Positions 36,237 to 40,944 of a stretch of 40,944 bases of DNA are shown one piece after another. Under the pieces are notes generated by a model, which worked only from the letters and a program-made list of their open reading frames with translations, searched no databases and was not told the origin of the DNA. A program made the translations under genes and the position numbers. Each line of letters opens with the position of its first letter. Position 1 is the first letter of the stretch. This stretch comes from Candidatus Cryosericum septentrionale. Its GTDB lineage: Bacteria > Caldisericota > Caldisericia > Cryosericales > Cryosericaceae. The stretch lies in NCBI RefSeq assembly GCF_003570995.1, contig NZ_QXIY01000037.1, positions 611-41,554 on the forward strand, read 5' to 3'.

Positions 36237-39137
36237 TCAGATACTCTTGCCGCGCAGCGCCGCCAGAACTTTGTCCGGCGTATATGGCGTACGGTGAAGG
36301 CGTATCCCCGTCGCATCAAAGATTGCATTGCCGATTGCAGGGATGGGACCGTTGATGCAAATCTCGGCCACCGATTTGGCACCCCATGGCCCAGTCGGCT
36401 CATAGGTGTCGACGAGAATGACCTCGGTCGGCGGCATGTCGCGGCGAGACAGAATCTTGTAGTCGAACAGCGAGGAATTGGTCATGTTGCCGTGGGATCC
36501 AAAATGGTACTCCTCGGTCAACGCAAATCCTATGCCATTTGCTATCGCGCCCATGATCTGCCCACGCACCAGGTCGGGGTTGATAGAAACGCCGCAGTCG
36601 ACGGCTGCCACATACTTGAGAACCTCGACCTTTCCTATGAGCTCGTCCACTTCGATCTCCACAAAGTGTGCCGCAAAGGGCGGCGGAGAGTATGGGGACA
36701 CGAACGACTGTGTCGTTGCAATCTGATGCTGATTGACTTCGTAGTAGGCACGATAGGCAATGTCAGACACAGAAACCTTCTTTCCGCTCCGCACCGACAC
36801 CACGTTTCCATCCTCCATACGATAGAAGGACAGGATGGGGTCCGGCTGATCATTGTCCCATTCAACCTTGGGCTCTGCAATGACAAGTTGCTGGTTCAGC
36901 TCCTCCCCCAGTATCTCGGCTGCAACTGAGAAAATCTGGTTGCGCACTGCCTTGGCCGCTTTGACGACGGCGCCACCCGAGACAAACGTGGTCGAGGAGG
37001 CATAGGCCCCAACATCGAACGGCGTCAGGTCAGTGTCGCTGGAGAGGACACTGATCTTGTCCATGGTGACTCCCAGCACTTCAGCCGCCATCTGCGACAA
37101 AATGGTGTCGGAACCAGTGCCGATGTCCGTGGCCCCCATGGTCATGAAGTAGCTCCCGTCCTCGTTGAGCTTGATAGAGGCAGAAGCCATGTCGATAAGT
37201 GGGATGCCAGAGCCCTGCATATGCATCGACATTCCGACGCCACGGACCTTGTGACCGCTGCGCACACGCTTTCCCCGCTTCTCTTTCCATCCGATCGCCT
37301 CAGCTCCCAAGTCAAGCAGCGTAGGCAATGAACTGCTCTTAATCGTCTGGGCAACTCCCTGACGGCCTTCGCCGAGAGCCTCGAAGATTGGCGAACCTTC
37401 CCCGACCCTGATCATGTTCTTCTTCCGCAATTCGATGGGGTCCATGCCGAGTTTAGCAGCCAGATCGTCGATTGTACACTCGAGGGCAGCGTATCCCTGG
37501 GTCGCTCCGTAACCACGGTACGCTCCGGGGACAGGAAGGTTCGTATAGACTGCATCACCAAAGAACTGGACGTCAGTCGCCTTGTTGTAGAGCGGCAGCG
37601 TCTTGCTGCCGGTGTTCGACATGACCGTGAGGCTGTGACTGCCATAAGCCCCAGTGTTGCTGAGAACATACATCTTGAGAGCTCTGAAGTGGCCCTGCTT
37701 GTCACAGCCGATGCTCATGTCGATCTTCATCGGGTGACGGGTCCTGGCGGAGACGAACTCCTCTTTGCGAGTCAGCTCGATCTCGCACGGAAGCCCCGTT
37801 TTAATGGTTGCGTAGGCCACAAGGTCGTCAATGAGGATCTCCTGCTTGGTGCCATAACCACCGCCAATTCGAGGCTTGACGACACGCAACTTGCTCATGG
37901 GAAGGCCAAGAACCCTTGAGACAATGCGGCGTGCGTGCCAGGGGACCTGTGTGCTTGACACGATGACGATCTTCCCCATGTCATCCGTATAGGCGAATGC
38001 CGTATGCGTCTCCATCGGAGTGTGCTGAGCATAGTGCGTCTGGAACGTCTCAGAGATGGTTACCTCGGATTCCGCGAGGGCCCTTTCGACGTTCCCAACG
38101 TTGATGTCCACGTGTGCAGCAACATTGTGCGCCGAATCATAGGCACCCTTTGGATCTTCGGGATGCACGATCGGAGCTCCCGGCTTCATGGCATCGTCGG
38201 CGTCAAGAACAGCAGGCTCTTCCTTGAAGCTCACCTTGATAAGCCTGAGCGTCTGTTCTGCAATATCCTTGGAGTCCGCAAAGACAGCAGCCACGCGGTC
38301 ACCCACGAAGCGCACGCGCTCCGTGAACATCTGGTTGTCGTAGGGCGAAGGCTCCGGCCAACCCTGTCCAGCCGTCGTGTAGAACGTACGCGGGGTATTC
38401 TTCCAAGTCAGTACGAGGCGGGCACCAGGCAGTGCCTCTGCAGCACTGGTATCGATCGAGGTAATAACACCATTCGCGATCGGACTGGTCAGAATCCTTC
38501 CATACAGACGGTTCGGAAAATCACGTGCCGCGATATCGTCCGTGTACATCGGGGCTCCGCTGGCCAGAGCGTAGCCATCAACCTTATCGACGGACTTGCC
38601 GACCACATGCGTCGCCGGATACGATCCCTCGGTCAGGTGACGGAAACCCTTTCTCTCGATGCTCATTTCTTGTCCCCCCTTCCGGAGCTGCGCGGCGGCA
38701 TCGAGGACTGCCTCAACCTGCTGTTCGTATCCAGTGCAGCGACAGTAGTTGCTGTCCATCGCCAACCGTATTTCTTCTTCAGTGGGATCAGGATTTTCGT
38801 CCAGCAACGCCTTGGCAGATGTGATGGCGCCAGGCACGCAGTATCCACACTGGACAGCGCCATTCTTCACAAAGGAGTCCTGGAGAACGTGAGGGTGAGC
38901 CTGATCCCCTATGCCGCGTACGGTCGTCACGGCGTGTCCGTCAGCTTTGGCCGCCAGTGCCAGGCATGAAGCGACAGGACGCCCGTCCAGCAAGACGGTG
39001 CACGCGCCGCAGTCTCCCGAGTGACAGCTGCCCTTCACCTCGAGGTAGCCCTCGCGCCGCAAGACATCGAGCAGGACCTCGTCAGGCTGAACATCAAAGG
39101 AACGTTCAACGGTATTCACCGTTATCGAAATAGTCAT
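36237..39137 (-). CDS. Molybdenum hydroxylase, fused 2Fe-2S and molybdopterin subunits (xanthine dehydrogenase family)
   Basis: 966 residues from ATG 39137. Residues 1-150 are the small Fe-S subunit: Cys38/43/46/58 in GSCHSGDCGACTV and beyond for the plant-type 2Fe-2S cluster, and Cys97/100/132/134 (CGYC, CRC) for the second. From about 158 on comes the large molybdopterin subunit: GRILTSPIANG, IGGGYGTKQE, GAYRGYGATQGYAALE, and GAKSVAEICINGP carrying the probable catalytic Glu. It oxidises a purine or similar heterocycle or an aldehyde; purine is favoured by the nucleoside genes elsewhere in the window, but the substrate is not encoded visibly. Similar fused forms include selenium-dependent enzymes of clostridia. 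It overlaps the FAD subunit gene by four bases. Confidence 0.88.
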   Translation of the reverse strand: MTISITVNTVERSFDVQPDEVLLDVLRREGYLEVKGSCHSGDCGACTVLLDGRPVASCLALAAKADGHAVTTVRGIGDQAHPHVLQDSFVKNGAVQCGYCVPGAITSAKALLDENPDPTEEEIRLAMDSNYCRCTGYEQQVEAVLDAAAQLRKGGQEMSIERKGFRHLTEGSYPATHVVGKSVDKVDGYALASGAPMYTDDIAARDFPNRLYGRILTSPIANGVITSIDTSAAEALPGARLVLTWKNTPRTFYTTAGQGWPEPSPYDNQMFTERVRFVGDRVAAVFADSKDIAEQTLRLIKVSFKEEPAVLDADDAMKPGAPIVHPEDPKGAYDSAHNVAAHVDINVGNVERALAESEVTISETFQTHYAQHTPMETHTAFAYTDDMGKIVIVSSTQVPWHARRIVSRVLGLPMSKLRVVKPRIGGGYGTKQEILIDDLVAYATIKTGLPCEIELTRKEEFVSARTRHPMKIDMSIGCDKQGHFRALKMYVLSNTGAYGSHSLTVMSNTGSKTLPLYNKATDVQFFGDAVYTNLPVPGAYRGYGATQGYAALECTIDDLAAKLGMDPIELRKKNMIRVGEGSPIFEALGEGRQGVAQTIKSSSLPTLLDLGAEAIGWKEKRGKRVRSGHKVRGVGMSMHMQGSGIPLIDMASASIKLNEDGSYFMTMGATDIGTGSDTILSQMAAEVLGVTMDKISVLSSDTDLTPFDVGAYASSTTFVSGGAVVKAAKAVRNQIFSVAAEILGEELNQQLVIAEPKVEWDNDQPDPILSFYRMEDGNVVSVRSGKKVSVSDIAYRAYYEVNQHQIATTQSFVSPYSPPPFAAHFVEIEVDELIGKVEVLKYVAAVDCGVSINPDLVRGQIMGAIANGIGFALTEEYHFGSHGNMTNSSLFDYKILSRRDMPPTEVILVDTYEPTGPWGAKSVAEICINGPIPAIGNAIFDATGIRLHRTPYTPDKVLAALRGKSI

Positions 39138-39967
39138 TGTGCCACTCCCGTCATGTGCTCTTCCAGGTTTACGATAGCCGCCCGCACCAGCTCACGCCGG
39201 AACTCGCCCGTCGCACGAAGGTCAGTCCCGACCTCGACAAGGTCAGGAGCCATCTCCGCCAGTCTCGCGAACGTCTCATGCGACAACGACTTTCCGACAA
39301 GTTCTTCAGAGAGTCGAGGGTAGAGAGCGGCATGGCCCGGGCACCCAGCGAAGACCAGATTGGCCGCCGTCATGACCTTGCCGTCACAGCTGACAAGCGC
39401 TGAGAAGTGCAGCGTCGAAATATCCTGCTGGGTACGCGTGAATCGCCAGAGGAATCCCCTCGAGCCGGCATTCCCTGCCGGCAGCAGGACACCCTTGATG
39501 ATCACCCCCAGCTGCTTCGCTTCGATGTAGTCAGAGAGAGGCATGATGCGCTCGACACCGTCAAACAGTCGCACCTGTGCACCCAGGGCAACGAGATGGG
39601 GCACAACGTCGTTCCACGGCTGGTTGCGCCCAATGACTCCGCCGACAGTGATCATATCCCGCAGGTTGTTATGAGCAATATGGCCCGCGCAGTAGGCGAG
39701 CGAACCGCCAGCGTACTGCCTGATGTCTGCGCTGCGACTGATCGTCGTGAGTGTGGTCTGAGAACCGATTTCGATCTCGTCGTGGGCTGTTGCAATGTAG
39801 TCGAGACCGCAGCGCGACAGATCGATCAGGGTCGTGATCTCCGGGTTCCGCCGAAGGACCAGTTCCACCCCACCGCCAACATACGCGGCAACAGGACCCA
39901 GCTGCTTCGCTCTGACGAAAGCATCCTCCAAAGATGTTGCATGATAGTACTGAGTAATTTTGCCCAT
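39134..39967 (-). CDS. FAD-binding subunit of molybdenum hydroxylase
   Basis: 277 residues from ATG 39967, with AAGGAGG six bases upstream. Medium subunit of the xanthine dehydrogenase family: YVGGGVELVLRRN replaces the usual AGGTD loop, followed by TLIDLSRCGLDYIA, SLAYCAGHIAHNNLRDMITVG and VGGVIGRNQPWNDVVPHLVALG, the FAD-contacting segment. The C-terminal domain (FAGCPGHAALYPRLSEELVG) is also conserved. It passes electrons from the Fe-S clusters to NAD or another acceptor. First gene of the two-gene operon. Confidence 0.87.
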   Translation of the reverse strand: MGKITQYYHATSLEDAFVRAKQLGPVAAYVGGGVELVLRRNPEITTLIDLSRCGLDYIATAHDEIEIGSQTTLTTISRSADIRQYAGGSLAYCAGHIAHNNLRDMITVGGVIGRNQPWNDVVPHLVALGAQVRLFDGVERIMPLSDYIEAKQLGVIIKGVLLPAGNAGSRGFLWRFTRTQQDISTLHFSALVSCDGKVMTAANLVFAGCPGHAALYPRLSEELVGKSLSHETFARLAEMAPDLVEVGTDLRATGEFRRELVRAAIVNLEEHMTGVAQ

Positions 39968-40004
39968 GAGGGCCTCCTTGCAGACAATGCTGATATCCAT
40001 AAAT

Positions 40005-40033
40005 ATTGTACCCTCGTGACTCGGCAAATGCAA
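40005..40033 (-). promoter_or_regulatory. Candidate promoter of the molybdenum hydroxylase operon
   Basis: On the - strand TTGCAT (plus 40028-40033) and TACAAT (plus 40005-40010, 5/6) with 17 bases between them, about 40 bases before the FAD subunit start. Confidence 0.45.
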
Positions 40034-40065
40034 CATCCAAGCAGGCTGAGAGTCCAGCTTGGTCT

Positions 40066-40094
40066 CTGGCATCCAACGACAACCGACCTATACT
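40066..40094 (+). promoter_or_regulatory. Candidate promoter of the fdhD-like gene
   Basis: CTGGCA (40066-40071, 4/6) and TATACT (40089-40094, 5/6), 17 bases apart, 27 bases before ATG 40122. Divergent from the hydroxylase promoter candidate, so joint control is possible. Confidence 0.45.
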
Positions 40095-40121
40095 GAACTC
40101 AACCTTGGGAGGTGGCAAGCG

Positions 40122-40856
40122 ATGATGACAACCATCTGGAGATACGACCGCAGTGGCACTGCGATCAGGTGCGAGGACGAAGTCACGGAAGAACGCGCAC
40201 TAACCATCTATGTGAACGGCACGCTGGCAGTGCGCCTCGCGAGCTCGGGCGAATTAGTCGATGCAGCCGCGGTCGGCCACGCTGTGTCTCAAGGCTGGGC
40301 CCGACCTACTCAGATCCTTGCCGTCACCGTGGAAGAACGCTCGGCGTTTCTTACCTTTTCCCCCGATGCTCCAGGACCGGATGCACCAACATCAATCGAC
40401 ATCGACTGCATTTCGGGAGACGTACTAACTGAAGATATCGCTGTCTCACCCGGATTTACCGTGTCGGCCTCCCGCCTTCAGGATCTGGCCGAGGAGATGC
40501 AACGCAGCGCTCTCCACTGGAGGACCACTGGAGGCGTCCATGCAGCCCTTATCGCACAGGGAGAGCATGTCTTCAGCTGTGAGGACATTAGTCGTCACAC
40601 GGCACTGGACAAGGTCATCGGCCACGCTCTGATGCACGCCTGGAATGTCAGAGAGGCAGTCCTGATGGGAACGGGACGTATTCCAGCCCAGGCAGTTGCC
40701 CAGGCAGCCCGTGTCGGGATACCAGTACTGGCCTCGAGGAGTGCAACGACTGCTCAGGCAATTGCTCTTGCGGAAAGGGCTGGAATCACAGTCGTCGCAT
40801 TTGTGCGAGCCGGACGTATGAATGTCTACTCACACCGGGAACGAGTGCTGCCCTAG
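40122..40856 (+). CDS. FdhD-family protein lacking the CxxC motif
   Basis: 244 residues from ATG 40122 (a second ATG follows), with GGGAGGT nine bases upstream. FdhD transfers sulfur to the molybdenum cofactor of formate dehydrogenases. Family blocks present: EERALTIYVNG at the start, TTGGVHAAL, EDISRHTALDKVIGHAL, and near the end GIPVLASRSATTAQAIALAE and VAFVRAGRMNVYSH. Missing is the CxxC that normally precedes TGGxH; only a lone Cys96 is there (DIDCISGD), and the segment is short, so the protein is about 30 residues shorter than E. coli FdhD. Divergent pairing with a molybdenum hydroxylase suggests it services that enzyme rather than a formate dehydrogenase. No formate dehydrogenase gene lies in the window. 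Confidence 0.85.
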   Translation: MMTTIWRYDRSGTAIRCEDEVTEERALTIYVNGTLAVRLASSGELVDAAAVGHAVSQGWARPTQILAVTVEERSAFLTFSPDAPGPDAPTSIDIDCISGDVLTEDIAVSPGFTVSASRLQDLAEEMQRSALHWRTTGGVHAALIAQGEHVFSCEDISRHTALDKVIGHALMHAWNVREAVLMGTGRIPAQAVAQAARVGIPVLASRSATTAQAIALAERAGITVVAFVRAGRMNVYSHRERVLP

Positions 40857-40895
40857 AAGCTCTGCTCAAGGGATATCTACTATCCAGAGAGACCT

Positions 40896-40914
40896 CGGGC
40901 ATAGAGCTTGCCCG
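40896..40914 (+). terminator. Short GC-rich hairpin after the fdhD-like gene
   Basis: CGGGCA (40896-40901) and TGCCCG (40909-40914) form a perfect 6-bp stem with a 7-base loop, 40 bases after the stop. No T-run follows; weak candidate. Confidence 0.25.
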
Positions 40915-40944
40915 ACGCCACGTACATGATATCGTGTGTCGCCA

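Noticed and set aside
38004-38969. 321-residue + strand frame opposite the hydroxylase gene
   Set aside because: Shadow frame; the opposite strand carries all Fe-S and molybdopterin motifs.

Overview
The window is a bacterial chromosome fragment of fairly high GC with tightly packed operons, many genes overlapping by 1-20 bases. The gene set suggests a peptidoglycan-making heterotroph that is probably anaerobic: a D-Ala-D-Ala ligase and MurF-like ligase, an aldo/keto reductase with Fe-S clusters, a molybdenum hydroxylase, and a nucleoside uptake and salvage operon. No rRNA, tRNA or other taxonomic marker is present, so I do not name a phylum. The sequence looks like a deep-branching or uncultured lineage, but that is only an impression.

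Layout. (1) 1-2.3 kb, + strand: the 3' part of a nucleotidyltransferase/phosphohexomutase-like gene, then a DUF2804 gene. (2) 11.5-2.4 kb, - strand: one nine-gene unit, dcd, lacI-type repressor, ribokinase, BMP-type lipoprotein, two-domain ABC ATPase, two permeases, ADP-ribosylglycohydrolase homologue, nucleoside phosphorylase. Together these import nucleosides, cleave them and phosphorylate the released sugar. (3) 15.3-11.7 kb, - strand: ddl, alpha/beta hydrolase, membrane-anchored Mur ligase, for late cell-wall precursor synthesis. (4) 15.5-18.1 kb: a + strand ferredoxin-type aldo/keto reductase, convergent with a - strand pair of a putative metal exporter and a Fur-family regulator.

(5) 18.1-34.7 kb is a defence island between two patches of the same short palindromic repeat, in opposite orientation. 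On the - strand it holds an Apea-like HEPN protein, a frameshifted gene upstream of it, and a 1273-residue Mrr-like nuclease/STAND NTPase (Avs-like). On the + strand is a type I restriction-modification operon, hsdM-hsdS-X-hsdR. X, 791 residues, is the most unusual object here. It joins a methylase-like domain that has lost its NPPF motif, one HsdS-like target-recognition unit, a HEPN-like R-x4-H region and a further C-terminal region. It sits where E. coli prrC, a restriction-guarding anticodon nuclease, sits in the prr locus. A start-proximal remnant that may come from another RM enzyme lies beyond hsdR.

(6) 34.7-40.9 kb: a DUF1893 gene followed by a broken pepT that has lost about 80 codons including its first two metal ligands; a molybdenum hydroxylase pair (FAD subunit, then a fused Fe-S/molybdopterin subunit) on the - strand; and, divergent from it, an FdhD-family gene without the usual CxxC.

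All family assignments are from reading motifs by eye; no database search was run.
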